A DNA stretch of 64,000 nt from Sulfuriferula sp. AH1 (GCF_002162035.1 NZ_CP021138.1:1550001-1614000); one strand, 5' to 3'; counted from the first letter of the stretch, positions 44,556 to 55,458 are shown. Numbers and translations are program-made. The notes: generated from the sequence alone by a model not told the origin.

Positions 44556-46973
44556 TTAATGCTTGGTTGTTGCAATTTCAGTTGCCGCCGCTGTTGCAGG
44601 TACAACATCGACGGCAACCTCCGGGGCATCAGGCAACGGTTCCGGTTGACGCTCCAGCACCAATTTCAATACCTGATCTATCCATTTCACCGGCTGGATA
44701 TCGAGCTTGTTCTTGATGTTCTCGGGTATATCAACCAGATCACGAACATTCTCTTCCGGAATCAGCACGGTTTTAATCCCGCCACGATGCGCAGCCAGCA
44801 GTTTCTCTTTCAGACCGCCGATAGGCAGCACTTCACCGCGCAAAGTAATCTCGCCTGTCATCGCGACATCCGCGCGCACGGGAATACCCGTCAGCACCGA
44901 TACCAGTGCGGTACAGATACCTATACCTGCACTTGGACCGTCTTTGGGCGTAGCACCTTCAGGCAAGTGGATATGGATGTCATTCTTCTGATAAAAATCA
45001 TGAGGAATGCCCAGAGCCTGAGAGCGGCTGCGTACTACCGACATTGCAGCCTGAATCGATTCCTGCATCACCTCGCCCAACTGGCCGGTGGTAATCATTT
45101 TGCCTTTACCCGGCAGCAAAACGCTTTCTATCGTCAGCAGTTCGCCACCCACTTCCGTCCATGCCAAACCCGTCACCTGACCAACCTGGTTATATTTCTC
45201 GGCGACGCCATAACTGAACCTGCGCACACCCAAATACTTGTCCAGATTACGTGCATTCACGGTAATCTTGCCAGTCTTGCCCGGCTTGGTAAGCAATGCC
45301 TTAACCGCTTTACGGCAAATCTTGGCCACATCGCGATCGAGGTTACGCACACCGGCTTCCCGGGTGTAGTAACGCACGATGTCGCGCAATGCACTCTCTG
45401 AAATCATGCATTCCTCAGGCTTTAACCCGTTTGCAGCCATCTGTTTCGGCACCAGATAACGCTCGGCAATACTTACCTTCTCATCTTCGGTATAGCCGGA
45501 CAGACGAATGATCTCCATACGATCCATCAAAGGTGCCGGAATGTTCAAGGTATTTGCCGTCGCCACAAACATGACATCAGAGAGATCGAAATCGACTTCG
45601 ATATAGTGATCGGCAAAGGTATGGTTTTGCTCCGGATCCAGCACCTCCAGCAATGCAGATGACGGATCACCACGGAAATCCTGACCCATTTTATCCACTT
45701 CATCCAGCAGAAATAATGGATTGCGCACGCCGATCTTGCTCATGCTTTGCAGGATTTTACCTGGCATGGAGCCGATATAAGTGCGACGGTGACCGCGGAT
45801 CTCGGATTCGTCACGCACGCCACCCAAAGCCATGCGGATGAATTTCCGGTTGGTGGCTTTGGCGATTGATTGGCCAAGAGAGGTCTTGCCCACTCCGGGT
45901 GGCCCTACCAGGCACAGGATAGGCCCTTTGAGCTTCTCGACGCGCTGCTGCACGGCCAGATACTCGACAATACGCTCTTTCACTTTTTCCAGGCCGTAAT
46001 GATCCTTATCCAGGATCATTTCAGCTTTGGTCAAATCCTTGCTGATCTTGGTTTTTTTCTTCCATGGCAAACCGATCAGCGTTTCGATGTAGCTGCGCAC
46101 CACAGTTGCCTCGGCTGACATGGGCGACATCATCTTCAGCTTCTTAAGCTCGGATTCGGCCTTAGCCTCGGCATCCTTGCTCATTCTGGCGTCTTTGATG
46201 CGCTTTTCCAGTTCTTCGAGCTCGACACCTTCATCGCCGTCGCCCAATTCCTTCTGGATCGCTTTGACTTGTTCATTCAGGTAATAATCGCGCTGGCTCT
46301 TTTCCATCTGGCGCTTGACCCGGCCACGGATGCGTTTTTCCACCTGCAGGATATCGATTTCGCCTTCGAGCAAGCTCATGAGATGCTCAAGACGAGCCTG
46401 TACCGGGAACATCTCCAGGATTTCCTGTTTCTGCTCCAGCTTGAGCGGCAAATGTGCCGCAATGGTGTCGGCCAGACGTCCGGCTTCATCAATCCCGACC
46501 AGCGAAGTCAGAATTTCGGGAGGGATTTTCTTGTTGAGTTTGACATACTGATCGAATTGAGCCACCAGCGCACGACGCGTCGCCTCGGCTTCGTTATCAT
46601 CAGTGGTATCGTCATTTGGCACCAACTCGACCGTGCCGACAAAATGGCTATCCAGATCAGCATACTCGAGCACATTTGCGCGCTGACTGCCTTCGACCAG
46701 CACTTTTACTGTGCCGTCTGGCAGTTTCAGCATTTGCAATATGGTTGCCACACTGCCGATATGGTATAAATCTTCTGGAGTAGGCTCGTCTTTGGAAGCG
46801 GACTTTTGCGCGACCAGCAGGATGCTTTTGCCCGATTCCATGGCAATTTCGAGCGCTTTGATTGATTTGGCGCGCCCCACGAACAGCGGGATCACCATAT
46901 GAGGAAAGACCACCACATCGCGGAGCGGTAGTAATGGCAGTGTTAATGCTTCAGCGTCTTGGAGTAAGGCCAT
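44556..46973 (-). CDS. lon: ATP-dependent protease Lon
   Basis: Cytoplasmic AAA+ serine protease that degrades damaged and regulatory proteins. 805 residues: N-terminal substrate domain ([23 protein letters not shown]), helical linker, AAA+ module with Walker [10 protein letters not shown] and Walker [10 protein letters not shown], and a protease domain with Ser681 in DGPSAGIG and the Lys of GLKEKLLAA. The last 30 residues (Ala, Val, Thr-rich) extend beyond the usual end and are likely disordered. A sigma-32-like promoter lies upstream. Confidence 0.98.
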   Translation of the reverse strand: MALLQDAEALTLPLLPLRDVVVFPHMVIPLFVGRAKSIKALEIAMESGKSILLVAQKSASKDEPTPEDLYHIGSVATILQMLKLPDGTVKVLVEGSQRANVLEYADLDSHFVGTVELVPNDDTTDDNEAEATRRALVAQFDQYVKLNKKIPPEILTSLVGIDEAGRLADTIAAHLPLKLEQKQEILEMFPVQARLEHLMSLLEGEIDILQVEKRIRGRVKRQMEKSQRDYYLNEQVKAIQKELGDGDEGVELEELEKRIKDARMSKDAEAKAESELKKLKMMSPMSAEATVVRSYIETLIGLPWKKKTKISKDLTKAEMILDKDHYGLEKVKERIVEYLAVQQRVEKLKGPILCLVGPPGVGKTSLGQSIAKATNRKFIRMALGGVRDESEIRGHRRTYIGSMPGKILQSMSKIGVRNPLFLLDEVDKMGQDFRGDPSSALLEVLDPEQNHTFADHYIEVDFDLSDVMFVATANTLNIPAPLMDRMEIIRLSGYTEDEKVSIAERYLVPKQMAANGLKPEECMISESALRDIVRYYTREAGVRNLDRDVAKICRKAVKALLTKPGKTGKITVNARNLDKYLGVRRFSYGVAEKYNQVGQVTGLAWTEVGGELLTIESVLLPGKGKMITTGQLGEVMQESIQAAMSVVRSRSQALGIPHDFYQKNDIHIHLPEGATPKDGPSAGIGICTALVSVLTGIPVRADVAMTGEITLRGEVLPIGGLKEKLLAAHRGGIKTVLIPEENVRDLVDIPENIKNKLDIQPVKWIDQVLKLVLERQPEPLPDAPEVAVDVVPATAAATEIATTKH

Positions 46974-47014
46974 GATAGTGATCCCTATATTGAGAATTGA
47001 ACGACATAGGACAC

Positions 47015-47042
47015 ATATACGGGCAGCTTAACAAAATTCAAG
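47015..47042 (-). promoter_or_regulatory. Probable sigma-32 promoter of lon
   Basis: On the minus strand CTTGAAT (47036-47042) matches six of seven -35 positions; after 13 bases, CCGTATAT (47015-47022) matches CCCCATNT in five of seven. Same spacer as at grpE. The 171-base clpX-lon gap also holds a weak hairpin after clpX. Confidence 0.6.
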
Positions 47043-47106
47043 CTGTACCTGCATATATTATCCGCAAGCGCCTGAATCCAAGCGTGTTTTACTAAAACGA
47101 CTTCGA

Positions 47107-47133
47107 CCGGATAGCGCCTCTATGGCGATCCGG
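47107..47133 (-). terminator. Possible weak terminator after clpX
   Basis: CCGGAT (47107-47112) can pair with ATCCGG (47128-47133), with a broken GC-rich extension inside. The T run on the minus strand begins about 9 bases beyond the stem, so termination is uncertain and read-through to lon is possible. Confidence 0.35.
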
Positions 47134-47144
47134 CCGGTTTTCGA

Positions 47145-48404
47145 TCATGAAGCCAGTTTGGCCTGATCGGCAAAAATCATCAACGGTTTCGCAGTCCCAT
47201 TGATAACATTTTCATCGATCACGACCTTCGTCACGTTTTCCATCGATGGCAATTCGAACATGGTATCCAGCAATGCATGCTCGATAATGGAACGCAAGCC
47301 GCGCGCGCCGGTTTTACGGACAAGCGCACGTTTGGCGATCGCGATCAGCGCATCTTCACGGAATTCCAGTTCAGCACCTTCCATCTCAAACAGCTTACCA
47401 TATTGCTTTGTCAACGCATTCTTTGGTTGTGTCAGTATAGTCATCAGCGCAGACTCATCCAGCTCTTCCAAAGTCGCAATCACCGGCAAGCGGCCGATCA
47501 ACTCCGGAATCAAACCGAACTTGATCAGATCTTCCGGCTCGACCTCCTGCAATAATGCAGAAATGTCCTTGCTATCGTCTTTGCTCTTTACTTCTGCACC
47601 AAAACCGATGCCGCCTTTGGTTGAGCGATTCTGAATAACACGCTCCAAACCGGCAAATGCACCACCGCAAATAAACAGCATATTGGTAGTATCAACTTGT
47701 ACGAATTCCTGATTCGGGTGCTTGCGCCCGCCTTGAGGCGGAATGGACGCCGTCGTACCTTCGATCAGTTTGAGCAGGGCTTGCTGCACACCCTCGCCCG
47801 ACACATCCCGCGTGATCGACGGATTATCGGATTTACGCGAGATTTTATCTATCTCATCGATATATACGATGCCATTTTTGGCTTTTTCGACATCGTAATC
47901 ACATTTTTGCAAGAGCTTCTGAATGATATTTTCGACGTCTTCGCCAACATACCCGGCTTCGGTCAAGGTTGTGGCGTCAGCCATCACGAACGGCACATCC
48001 AGCAAACGAGCCAAGGTCTGAGCCAGCAAGGTTTTTCCTGAGCCGGTGGGACCGATCAGCAGAATATTGCTCTTGGCAAGTTCGATCTCGCCCTTGCTGT
48101 CAGAATGACGCAAACGCTTGTAATGATTATAGACAGCAACGGCCAGAATGCGTTTGGCTTTGTCCTGACCGATAACGTAGTCATTCAATATGACCTGAAT
48201 CTGCTGTGGCGTTGGCAAAGCGGATTTATCCGTTTTGCCCATCTTATCCTGCTGAATTTCCTCGCGAATGATATCAGTGCATAATTCAACACATTCATCG
48301 CAAATGAATACGGATGGACCAGCAATGAGTTTACGCACTTCGTGCTGACTCTTACCGCAAAAAGAGCAGTACAACAGTTTTTCGCCGCTATTTTTGTCAG
48401 ACAT
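47145..48404 (-). CDS. clpX: ATP-dependent Clp protease ATP-binding subunit ClpX
   Basis: AAA+ unfoldase that feeds substrates into ClpP. 419 residues. The N-terminal zinc domain has four Cys ([10 protein letters not shown] and [10 protein letters not shown]), the AAA+ module has [25 protein letters not shown], and the [10 protein letters not shown] pore region. Follows clpP by 29 bases in tig-clpP-clpX, the universal order in proteobacteria. Confidence 0.98.
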   Translation of the reverse strand: MSDKNSGEKLLYCSFCGKSQHEVRKLIAGPSVFICDECVELCTDIIREEIQQDKMGKTDKSALPTPQQIQVILNDYVIGQDKAKRILAVAVYNHYKRLRHSDSKGEIELAKSNILLIGPTGSGKTLLAQTLARLLDVPFVMADATTLTEAGYVGEDVENIIQKLLQKCDYDVEKAKNGIVYIDEIDKISRKSDNPSITRDVSGEGVQQALLKLIEGTTASIPPQGGRKHPNQEFVQVDTTNMLFICGGAFAGLERVIQNRSTKGGIGFGAEVKSKDDSKDISALLQEVEPEDLIKFGLIPELIGRLPVIATLEELDESALMTILTQPKNALTKQYGKLFEMEGAELEFREDALIAIAKRALVRKTGARGLRSIIEHALLDTMFELPSMENVTKVVIDENVINGTAKPLMIFADQAKLAS

Positions 48405-48433
48405 GGCAAACTCTCCGTTAAGATTTAACTTAA

Positions 48434-49063
48434 TTATGCCGCAGCTTCAGCGCGACTTGTTATCACTTTATCAATCAAACCATAATTCACGGCCTCTTCG
48501 GCGCTCATGAAATTATCGCGGTCGGTATCCTTCTCCAGCGTCGCCATATCCTGACCGGTATGGAATGCCATCATGGAATTTAAACGCTCACGCAGATAAA
48601 GAATTTCCTTGGCATGAATCGCAATATCGGATGCCTGACCCTGAAAACCGCCTAACGGTTGATGAATCATGACTCGCGCATTCGGCAAGGCAAAACGCTT
48701 GCCCTTGGCGCCCGCCGTCAGCAGAAACGCGCCCATACTGGCAGCCTGCCCCATGCATAAGGTACTGACATCCGGCTTGATGAATTGCATGGTATCGTAA
48801 ATCGACATGCCTGCTGAAACCGAACCACCTGGCGAATTGATATAGAAATAGATATCTTTGTCAGGATTTTCGGATTCCAGAAACAACAACTGGGCAACCA
48901 CGAGATTAGCCGAAGTCTCATTAACCGGCCCCACCAGAAACACTACCCGCTCTTTAAGCAAGCGCGAATAAATATCATAGGAACGTTCGCCACGCCCGCT
49001 TTGCTCAACTACCATCGGGATGTAACCCAATGCCTGTGGATCCCAGTTGCTATTGGTCATCAT
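48434..49063 (-). CDS. clpP: ATP-dependent Clp protease proteolytic subunit ClpP
   Basis: Serine protease that forms double heptameric rings. 209 residues with the catalytic Ser in [12 protein letters not shown], His in [10 protein letters not shown] and Asp in the C-terminal [10 protein letters not shown] region. [18 protein letters not shown]-type N-terminus is standard; a short propeptide before it is probably removed. It starts 4 bases after the tig stop, indicating coupled translation. Confidence 0.98.
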   Translation of the reverse strand: MMTNSNWDPQALGYIPMVVEQSGRGERSYDIYSRLLKERVVFLVGPVNETSANLVVAQLLFLESENPDKDIYFYINSPGGSVSAGMSIYDTMQFIKPDVSTLCMGQAASMGAFLLTAGAKGKRFALPNARVMIHQPLGGFQGQASDIAIHAKEILYLRERLNSMMAFHTGQDMATLEKDTDRDNFMSAEEAVNYGLIDKVITSRAEAAA

Positions 49064-49067
49064 TACG

Positions 49068-50375
49068 TTATGCCTTCCCCATCAATTCGTCAAAAGCGAG
49101 CACCTGATCTGTCACTTTGGCTTGCCCCAATACCCATTCTACAACATTGTTCTCCAATGCCAAGGATTCGATTTCCTGCATCTTTTCAGGATTTTTCCGA
49201 TACCAGCTCACCACATCCTTCGGTTCTTCGTAGCTTTGTGCAATTTCCTCGATCATTTCCCGGATTTGTTCGGGTTTCGCTGCCAGCGCATTAGTTTGTA
49301 CGACTTCCGACAAAATTAGGCCTAATGCTACACGCCGTTGTGCACGTTCTTCAAACAAATCCGTAGGCATGGGGATATCAGCAACATTCATGCCACGCGC
49401 CTGCAAATCGTTGCGAGCCTGTTCCATCAAACGCTGGGCTTCATTTTGAACCAGCGATTTTGGCGTATCTACTGAGGTTGCTGCCAGTAATGCCTGCATT
49501 ACCTGATCCTTGACCTGCGCCTGCACGCGATTTTTCACTTCGCGCTCCAGATTCGCCTTGATCTCGGCACGCATTTTAACCACATCGCCATCGGCAACGC
49601 CCAGACTCTTGGCAAACTCGGCATCGACTTCAGGCAGCTTTGGTGCGGCCACATCGGTTATCTCAACGCTAAACTGTGCGGTCTTGCCGGCCAGTTCCGC
49701 TGCCTGATAATCAGCAGGGAATGCCACATCAAAAGTCTTCTTGTCACCGGCTTTGACATCCAGCAAGGCTGTTTCAAAATCCGGCAAGGTGCGTCCTTCA
49801 CCGATCACTACGCGAAACCCCTTCGCCTCGCCGCCTGCAAATACTTCACCGTCAACCTTGCCGATGTAATCCAGCGTAACCAGGTCATTGGTTTGCGCTG
49901 CACGATCCGCACTTTCGTACTGCACGCGCTGTTTGCGCAATACGTCCAGTGTTTTATCAATTTCGGTATCACCCACGGTTACCACCGGGCGGGAAATCTC
50001 GGCCGTGCTGATATCACCCAAGGTAATTTCAGGATAGACCTCGAACACGGCATAAAATTCGAACAAGGACTGGTCTGCCGCATCGGTTTTAGGTTCGATG
50101 CGCGGGAAGCCGGCCACCTTCAGTTTGTTTTCCTGCACTGCATTCGAAAATGCTCGCTCCACCGCATTACCGAGCACTTCCTGACGCACTTCATCACCAT
50201 ACTGTTTGGCAACAATCGACATAGGCACTTTGCCATGGCGGAAGCCGTCCACACGAGCTGTACGCGCGATATGCTTCAAGCGCTTAGCCACTTCGGACTC
50301 GATTGCCTGCATTTCCACAGAAAGGTTAATACGACGTTCTAATGCGCTGAGTTGTTCGATATTAGCGTGTTGCAT
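49068..50375 (-). CDS. tig: Trigger factor
   Basis: Ribosome-bound chaperone and prolyl isomerase acting on nascent chains. 435 residues: ribosome-binding N-domain with the [13 protein letters not shown] motif (FRxGxxP signature), the FKBP-like domain near residues 155-240 ([31 protein letters not shown]), and the helical C-domain. An AAGGAT ribosome site precedes the ATG. Lies after tRNA-Leu and its terminator on the same strand. Confidence 0.98.
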   Translation of the reverse strand: MQHANIEQLSALERRINLSVEMQAIESEVAKRLKHIARTARVDGFRHGKVPMSIVAKQYGDEVRQEVLGNAVERAFSNAVQENKLKVAGFPRIEPKTDAADQSLFEFYAVFEVYPEITLGDISTAEISRPVVTVGDTEIDKTLDVLRKQRVQYESADRAAQTNDLVTLDYIGKVDGEVFAGGEAKGFRVVIGEGRTLPDFETALLDVKAGDKKTFDVAFPADYQAAELAGKTAQFSVEITDVAAPKLPEVDAEFAKSLGVADGDVVKMRAEIKANLEREVKNRVQAQVKDQVMQALLAATSVDTPKSLVQNEAQRLMEQARNDLQARGMNVADIPMPTDLFEERAQRRVALGLILSEVVQTNALAAKPEQIREMIEEIAQSYEEPKDVVSWYRKNPEKMQEIESLALENNVVEWVLGQAKVTDQVLAFDELMGKA

Positions 50376-50408
50376 GAATTATCCTTGATTGAGTTGGATA
50401 GGTAATGT

Positions 50409-50433
50409 GAAAAATGCGCCGCAATCGGCGCAT
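50409..50433 (-). terminator. Intrinsic terminator after tRNA-Leu
   Basis: Perfect 8-base-pair stem, 50414-50421 with 50426-50433, loop CAAT, followed on the minus strand by TTTTC. It separates tRNA-Leu from tig. Confidence 0.82.
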
Positions 50434-50452
50434 AAAAGTCCTAGAAAAAAGA

Positions 50453-50537
<85 letters not shown>

Positions 50538-50624
50538 AAGCCGCTTAGTGTAATATAATTGGGTACGCGCTGCCAGTATCAATTCTCTAAAACAGCAAAT
50601 TTTTCCAATTTTCCAATAGCCTGC

Positions 50625-51437
50625 ATGTCAATAAACCATTACGAAAACTTCCCGGTCGCATCCGTGTTACTGCCGCGTCGTTTACGCCATGCAGTAGAGG
50701 TTATTTATCACTTTGCCCGCAGCGCCGACGACATTGCCGATGAAGGCGATGCCAGCGCCACCGCACGACTGGCTGCCCTCAATGATTACCGTGCCGAATT
50801 AACACGTATCGCGAACAACACAGAACCGCAAGCGCCGCTATTTCGCAACTTGGCCGCAGTCATCGCCCGTCATCAGCTGCCGATGCAGCCGTTTTACGAC
50901 CTGCTGGATGCCTTTTCGCAAGATGTCGTTAAAACACGCTATGCCAATTTTGGCGAAGTCATGGATTATTGCAAGAAATCCGCCAATCCGGTGGGCCGCC
51001 TGATGCTCGCCTTGTATGGCGAGAATGACCCGCGTAGCATGGCATATTCCGATGCGATTTGTTCCGCATTGCAGATCATCAATTTCCTGCAGGATATTGC
51101 GATCGATTACGACAAAGCCCGCATTTACATGCCTCAGGATGAACTGCTCCGGTACAAAATCAGCGAAGCGCAAATCGCCGGACACGACACCGGCGGCGCA
51201 TGGTCGCCATTCATGCTGATGCAGATTGAACGCACACGCAAATTGTTGCAGGCCGGTGCCCCGCTGGGTAAAGTGCTAAAAGGCCGTATCGGTCTTGAAT
51301 TACGCATGATCATCATGGGCGGATCGACCATTCTGGAAAAGCTCCACGCCAGCAAAGGCGATATATATAACCAGCGCCCCGTACTCAAGCCCCGCGACTG
51401 GCTTAAAATGCTTTATCGCGCCCTGCGCGCCAAATAG
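50625..51437 (+). CDS. hpnC: Squalene synthase HpnC (hydroxysqualene-forming step)
   Basis: Converts presqualene diphosphate to hydroxysqualene in the three-enzyme bacterial squalene route. 270 residues from ATG 50625 (MSINHYENFPVASVLLPRRL); a longer frame exists upstream, near the tRNA-Leu gene, with no family similarity. Asp-rich motifs SADDIADE and NFLQDIAIDYDKARIY bind diphosphate through magnesium. No clear ribosome site. First gene of hpnCDE, 9 bases before hpnD. Confidence 0.92.
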   Translation: MSINHYENFPVASVLLPRRLRHAVEVIYHFARSADDIADEGDASATARLAALNDYRAELTRIANNTEPQAPLFRNLAAVIARHQLPMQPFYDLLDAFSQDVVKTRYANFGEVMDYCKKSANPVGRLMLALYGENDPRSMAYSDAICSALQIINFLQDIAIDYDKARIYMPQDELLRYKISEAQIAGHDTGGAWSPFMLMQIERTRKLLQAGAPLGKVLKGRIGLELRMIIMGGSTILEKLHASKGDIYNQRPVLKPRDWLKMLYRALRAK

Positions 51438-51446
51438 GATACCGCT

Positions 51447-52280
51447 TTGGACCCGAATCAATATTGCCAGGACAAAGCCGCTGCCAGCGGCTCCAGTTTT
51501 TACTACAGTTTCCTGTTTTTGCCCGCACCTCGCCGCCGCGCCATCATCGCACTCTATGCCTTCTGCCGCGAAGTGGATGATATCGTTGACGAATGCAGCG
51601 ACGAACATGTTGCACAGACCAAGCTCAACTGGTGGCGGCAAGAAATCAGCGACCTTTATCAGGGGCAACCACACCATCCTGTCAGCCATGCGCTATTGCC
51701 GGTGATCCGCGATTTCAACCTGCCTGCCGAGCAACTGCTGGAAATCATAGACGGCATGGAAATGGATTTGAACTTGCACCGCTATGAAGATTTCAAGTCG
51801 CTGCGCTTGTACTGCCACCGTGTCGCCGGCGTAGTCGGCGAACTGTCCGCGGTTATTTTCGGCTACACCGACCGCGCCACCTTGCGCTATGCCGCCGATC
51901 TGGGGCTGGCGTTCCAGCTTACCAACATCATCCGCGATGTCGGGGAAGACGCGCGCCGTAATCGCATTTATCTGCCGATGGACGAACTCGCCAAATTCAA
52001 CGTGCCTGCCAGCGACATCCTCAATGCGCGCCAAACGGACAATTTCCGTGAATTGATGGAATTCCAATACCAGCGCGCACAACAGTTCTACGACCAGGCT
52101 TTTGCCACGCTCCCCGCCGCTGATCGCAAAACGCAAAAGACCGGCCTGATCATGGCCGGAATTTACCGCACCCTGCTTGAAGAGATTCGTCTTGACGGTT
52201 TTCAGGTACTTACGCAGCGCACCGCACTCACCCCCATCCGCAAATTGTGGATCGCCTGGCGTACCTGGATGAAAGGCTAG
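51447..52280 (+). CDS. hpnD: Presqualene diphosphate synthase HpnD
   Basis: Condenses two farnesyl diphosphates to presqualene diphosphate. 277 residues from a TTG start at 51447 with AGGA 7 bases upstream. Asp-rich motifs EVDDIVDEC and TNIIRDVGEDARRNRIYLP, and SFYYSFLFLPAPRR near the start, are typical. The pathway product squalene feeds hopanoid synthesis; squalene-hopene cyclase is not in this window. Confidence 0.93.
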   Translation: MDPNQYCQDKAAASGSSFYYSFLFLPAPRRRAIIALYAFCREVDDIVDECSDEHVAQTKLNWWRQEISDLYQGQPHHPVSHALLPVIRDFNLPAEQLLEIIDGMEMDLNLHRYEDFKSLRLYCHRVAGVVGELSAVIFGYTDRATLRYAADLGLAFQLTNIIRDVGEDARRNRIYLPMDELAKFNVPASDILNARQTDNFRELMEFQYQRAQQFYDQAFATLPAADRKTQKTGLIMAGIYRTLLEEIRLDGFQVLTQRTALTPIRKLWIAWRTWMKG

Positions 52281-52285
52281 CACGC

Positions 52286-53581
52286 GTGTCGGCAATGTCG
52301 ACCAGACACGTCGCTGTCATCGGCGGCGGCTATGCCGGCCTGGCAGCAGCGGTTACCCTCGCCCGCCATGACGTCAAAGTGACTGTTTATGAAGCCGGTA
52401 AAATATTAGGTGGGCGTGCGCGCCAGCTCCTCCATCCACAACTGCACACGTCATTGGATAACGGTCAGCACCTGCTACTGGGTGCATATCAAACCACGCT
52501 GGCATTGGCGCAGTTAGTCAACCCGGATACCACTCCCTGGCTGCGCACGCCATTGCAACTCTGGACTCAGTGCGGCCTGCAACTTACCGCACCCAGCCTG
52601 CCTGCTCCATTCAATACGCTATTTGCCTTATTGACCGCACAAGGCATCAGCACTTCGCACCGACTGGCAGCCGTTAAATTCATGCTAAAGCATCGCTTGA
52701 GCGGTTTTAAACTGGCGCAAGACCGCACTGTTACCCAGTTGCTTGCGGATCAGCCGGAGCATTTAATCAAATTACTGTGGGAACCGCTGTGCCTCGCAGC
52801 ACTCAACACGCCTGCCGCCACTGCATCAGCACAGGTATTTCTCAACGTGCTGCGCGACAGCCTCACTCGCGGCAGACAGGACAGCGATCTCATCATCCCG
52901 ACTGTAGACCTCTCGGCGTTTTTCCCCAACCCGGCGGCCGACTATGTGCGCCAGCACGGCGGCGAAATCCTCACCGGCCATCGCATCAAACGCATAGCAT
53001 CCGATGCTCATGGCTACATTGTGAACCAGATCTCGCACTCCGATGTCATTTGTGCCGTCGCACCGCACCAGGCATCTGCACTTATGACAGAATTACCAGG
53101 TTTGGAATATGTCAAACAGCAGCTGACCAATTTTTCCTATCAGCCCATCACCACGATTTATCTCCAATATCCGCCTGATGTACGCCTGGAGCGGGCGATG
53201 ACCGGATTGAACGGCACCTGTGCACAATGGGTATTCGACCGCGGCATCAGTCATCAACAGCGCGGCCTGCTGGCGGCAGTTATCAGCACTGCCGGCGCAC
53301 ACAGCATCCTGAATCGCGACGCATTGGCCCAGCATATTGCCAACGAATTGCACCAGACATTTGGCACGCCATCCACGCCGATATGGCACCAGGTCGTCGT
53401 CGAAAAACGTGCCACATTTTCTTGCGATGCCAGCCTGGCACGTCCATCCCAACAGACGCCGTTAGCGAATTTCTATCTCGCCGGCGACTACACAGCCGGC
53501 GATTATCCCGCCACGCTGGAAGCCGCCACCCAAAGCGGGGTAAAATGCGCGCACTTGATATTGGCCAACCTCATTCACTAA
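52286..53581 (+). CDS. hpnE: Hydroxysqualene dehydroxylase HpnE
   Basis: FAD-dependent enzyme that reduces hydroxysqualene to squalene. About 431 residues: an FAD-binding N-terminus (VAVIGGGYAGLAAAVTLARH), VYEAGKILGGRAR, LDNGQHLLLGAY and a C-terminal FYLAGDYTAGDYPATLEAA segment of the amine oxidase/desaturase family. Start chosen at GTG 52286, with GAAAGG 9 bases upstream; ATG 52295 (MSTRH) is the alternative, and the frame is open to 52247 inside hpnD. Last gene of hpnCDE. Confidence 0.9.
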   Translation: MSAMSTRHVAVIGGGYAGLAAAVTLARHDVKVTVYEAGKILGGRARQLLHPQLHTSLDNGQHLLLGAYQTTLALAQLVNPDTTPWLRTPLQLWTQCGLQLTAPSLPAPFNTLFALLTAQGISTSHRLAAVKFMLKHRLSGFKLAQDRTVTQLLADQPEHLIKLLWEPLCLAALNTPAATASAQVFLNVLRDSLTRGRQDSDLIIPTVDLSAFFPNPAADYVRQHGGEILTGHRIKRIASDAHGYIVNQISHSDVICAVAPHQASALMTELPGLEYVKQQLTNFSYQPITTIYLQYPPDVRLERAMTGLNGTCAQWVFDRGISHQQRGLLAAVISTAGAHSILNRDALAQHIANELHQTFGTPSTPIWHQVVVEKRATFSCDASLARPSQQTPLANFYLAGDYTAGDYPATLEAATQSGVKCAHLILANLIH

Positions 53582-53584
53582 ACC

Positions 53585-54328
53585 ATGAAAAATTACCAGG
53601 CTCCCAAAGACTTATTACAAAACCGTGTCATCCTTGTTACCGGCGCAGGCAAAGGCATAGGACGCGAAGCCGCGCTCACCTACGCCGCCCATGGCGCCAC
53701 CGTGCTCCTGCATGGACGCAATGTTGCCCAGCTGGAAACGGTTTATGATGAAATAGAAGCCGCCGGATGCCCGCAACCCGCGATCATCCCGCTCGATTTC
53801 GAAAAAGCGGATGACAAGGCATTTGAAGGACTGGCCGGGTCGATAGGTCTGCAGCTCAAGCGCCTGGATGGCATCTTGCACAACGCCACAGCGGCATTGA
53901 GCCCCTTCCCGCTCGAACTGCACAGCATGGAGCAATGGCTGCAGCTACTCCGCGTCAACGTAGCCGCACCTGCCGCATTGACCCGGGCCTGCCTGCCCTT
54001 GCTCAAAGCCTCGCCCAGCGCATCCATCATCATGACCGGCGAATCGCACGGCCATACCCCAACCGCATTCTGGGGTGCCTACGCAGTCAGCAAAGCGGCT
54101 TTGGAACCCATGGTTAAAATCTGGGCGCAAGAGCTGGAAAACCTGCACCCAAACCTGCGTATCAACGCGCTCATCCCCGGCCCGGTCAACAGCCCTATCC
54201 GCCGCAAAACCCACCCCGGCGAGGATCATCTCAACATGACGCAGCCAGCCGATCTGATGCCCGCTTACTTATATCTGATGGGTGATGACAGCGCTGCGAT
54301 CAAAGGCGAAGTGGTAACGCTGACCTAG
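53585..54328 (+). CDS. YciK family short-chain oxidoreductase
   Basis: 247-residue NAD(P)-binding short-chain dehydrogenase of the YciK group. TGAGKGIGREAALTYA binds the cofactor; ILHNATAAL replaces the usual NNAG; the catalytic Ser lies in IIMTGESHGH and Tyr and Lys in YAVSKAALE. The physiological substrate of YciK is unknown. It begins 3 bases after hpnE, so it is probably read with the squalene genes, though a role in hopanoid synthesis is only inferred from this. Confidence 0.85.
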   Translation: MKNYQAPKDLLQNRVILVTGAGKGIGREAALTYAAHGATVLLHGRNVAQLETVYDEIEAAGCPQPAIIPLDFEKADDKAFEGLAGSIGLQLKRLDGILHNATAALSPFPLELHSMEQWLQLLRVNVAAPAALTRACLPLLKASPSASIIMTGESHGHTPTAFWGAYAVSKAALEPMVKIWAQELENLHPNLRINALIPGPVNSPIRRKTHPGEDHLNMTQPADLMPAYLYLMGDDSAAIKGEVVTLT

Positions 54329-54416
54329 CGTTATTCAAACTTGCCATATTCGCCTTCGCCATAAGAATACCAAATAGGCATGCCCGATTTACCACTCAGT
54401 CGGGTAAAGCAACCGC

Positions 54417-54445
54417 TTGTCCATAAATACTGGCATCGCCATATT
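54417..54445 (+). promoter_or_regulatory. Candidate weak promoter before the minor pilin operon
   Basis: TTGTCC (54417-54422) and CATATT (54440-54445) with a 17-base spacer, each matching four of six positions. It lies in the 158-base gap between the yciK-like gene and pilE. No sigma-54 GG-N10-GC site was seen in this gap. Confidence 0.3.
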
Positions 54446-54486
54446 TGATTAACTATCATCCAAATATAAAAATCGAGGGGAAGTCA

Positions 54487-54954
54487 ATGAAATCGCCACA
54501 AGTCCACAACCTTGCTTTAAAGGGGATGCCCTCCGGCTTCACGTTGATTGAGTTGTTGATTACCATGGCCATCATCGGCATTCTGACTGCAATTGCCTAT
54601 CCCGCTTATACGAGTTATATAGCGCGGGGTAAAATTATTGATGGACATTCGCAGCTCGCTCAATACCGCATTAAATTGGAACAATATTATCAAGACAATC
54701 GAAATTACGGGACTGCCGGCGGTAGCTGCGGCTCCCCCCTTCCCACATCCACATATTTCACCTTCACCTGCACAACAGGCAGCTCCGCACAAACATATAC
54801 CGCTACGGCAAGCAGTAATGTCGGCGTAGGACTGGGTACCGCAGCCAATGGCTACGTTTATACCATTAACGAAACGAACACCAAAGCCACGACTGCCTTT
54901 GCCGGGAATACAGTAAACAAGCCCTGCTGGCTAGTTAAGGGCACAGAATGTTAA
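54487..54954 (+). CDS. pilE: Type IV pilin PilE-like (minor pilin)
   Basis: 155-residue prepilin, start ATG 54487 with GAGGGG just upstream. A 17-residue basic leader ends at Gly17, cleaved before Phe18 (GFTLIELLITMAIIGILTAIAYPAY), and Glu22 is the conserved Glu5 of the mature protein. The C-terminal half has Cys residues (GGSCGSPLP, FTFTC, CWLVKGTEC) that likely form disulfides. The C-terminal CWLVKG form resembles PilE minor pilins associated with PilY1. Opens the pilin operon. Confidence 0.88.
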   Translation: MKSPQVHNLALKGMPSGFTLIELLITMAIIGILTAIAYPAYTSYIARGKIIDGHSQLAQYRIKLEQYYQDNRNYGTAGGSCGSPLPTSTYFTFTCTTGSSAQTYTATASSNVGVGLGTAANGYVYTINETNTKATTAFAGNTVNKPCWLVKGTEC

Positions 54955-55457
54955 TTGATTCTACATATCAGCGCGGTGTAACGCTTATCGAACTGCTCAT
55001 AGCGATGGCGATCCTGGCTATTTTGCTGGGGGTCGCCGTACCCAATTTCACGACATGGTTACAAAATACGCAAATACGCACAGCGACCGAATCCATCAAG
55101 AACGGCTTGCAATTGGCACGAGCCGAAGCGATCCGGCGCAATGAGCCAGTTAATTTCGTATTGAGCAGTGCGACAAACACAGGCTGGACGGTAAGTACAG
55201 TTGCCGGAACTCAAATACAGCAACGTTTAAGCAGTGACGGCTCGCCCAATGTTACCGCGGCAGTTACACCGGCAGGCGCTACAACCGTCACATATAACAG
55301 ACTTGGCCGGATTAGCAATACAGGTGCACTTACGCAGATTATATTGAATGGCCCCAGCCCGCAGGATCGATCCCTGACACTCAACATATCTGCCGGCGGG
55401 CAAGTTCGCGGTTGCGATCCCGCCATTTCGGATACCACCGACCCCAGGCATTGTTAA
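54948..55457 (+). CDS. fimT: Type IV minor pilin FimT/GspH-like
   Basis: 169 residues with prepilin cleavage after Gly10 (RGVTLIELLIAMAILAILLGVAVPNF), Glu15 as Glu5 of the mature chain. Then a GspH/FimT beta domain (IKNGLQLARAEAIRRNEPVNF, YNRLGRISN, ending in paired Cys). FimT-type minor pilins help assemble the pilus tip and, in some bacteria, bind DNA. Overlaps pilE by 7 bases. Confidence 0.9.
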   Translation: MLIDSTYQRGVTLIELLIAMAILAILLGVAVPNFTTWLQNTQIRTATESIKNGLQLARAEAIRRNEPVNFVLSSATNTGWTVSTVAGTQIQQRLSSDGSPNVTAAVTPAGATTVTYNRLGRISNTGALTQIILNGPSPQDRSLTLNISAGGQVRGCDPAISDTTDPRHC

Positions 55458-55458
55458 C

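Noticed and set aside
44559-45401. 280-codon open frame on the plus strand across lon
   Set aside because: Antisense to the conserved Lon protease domain; His/Arg/Gln-rich composition and no domain.
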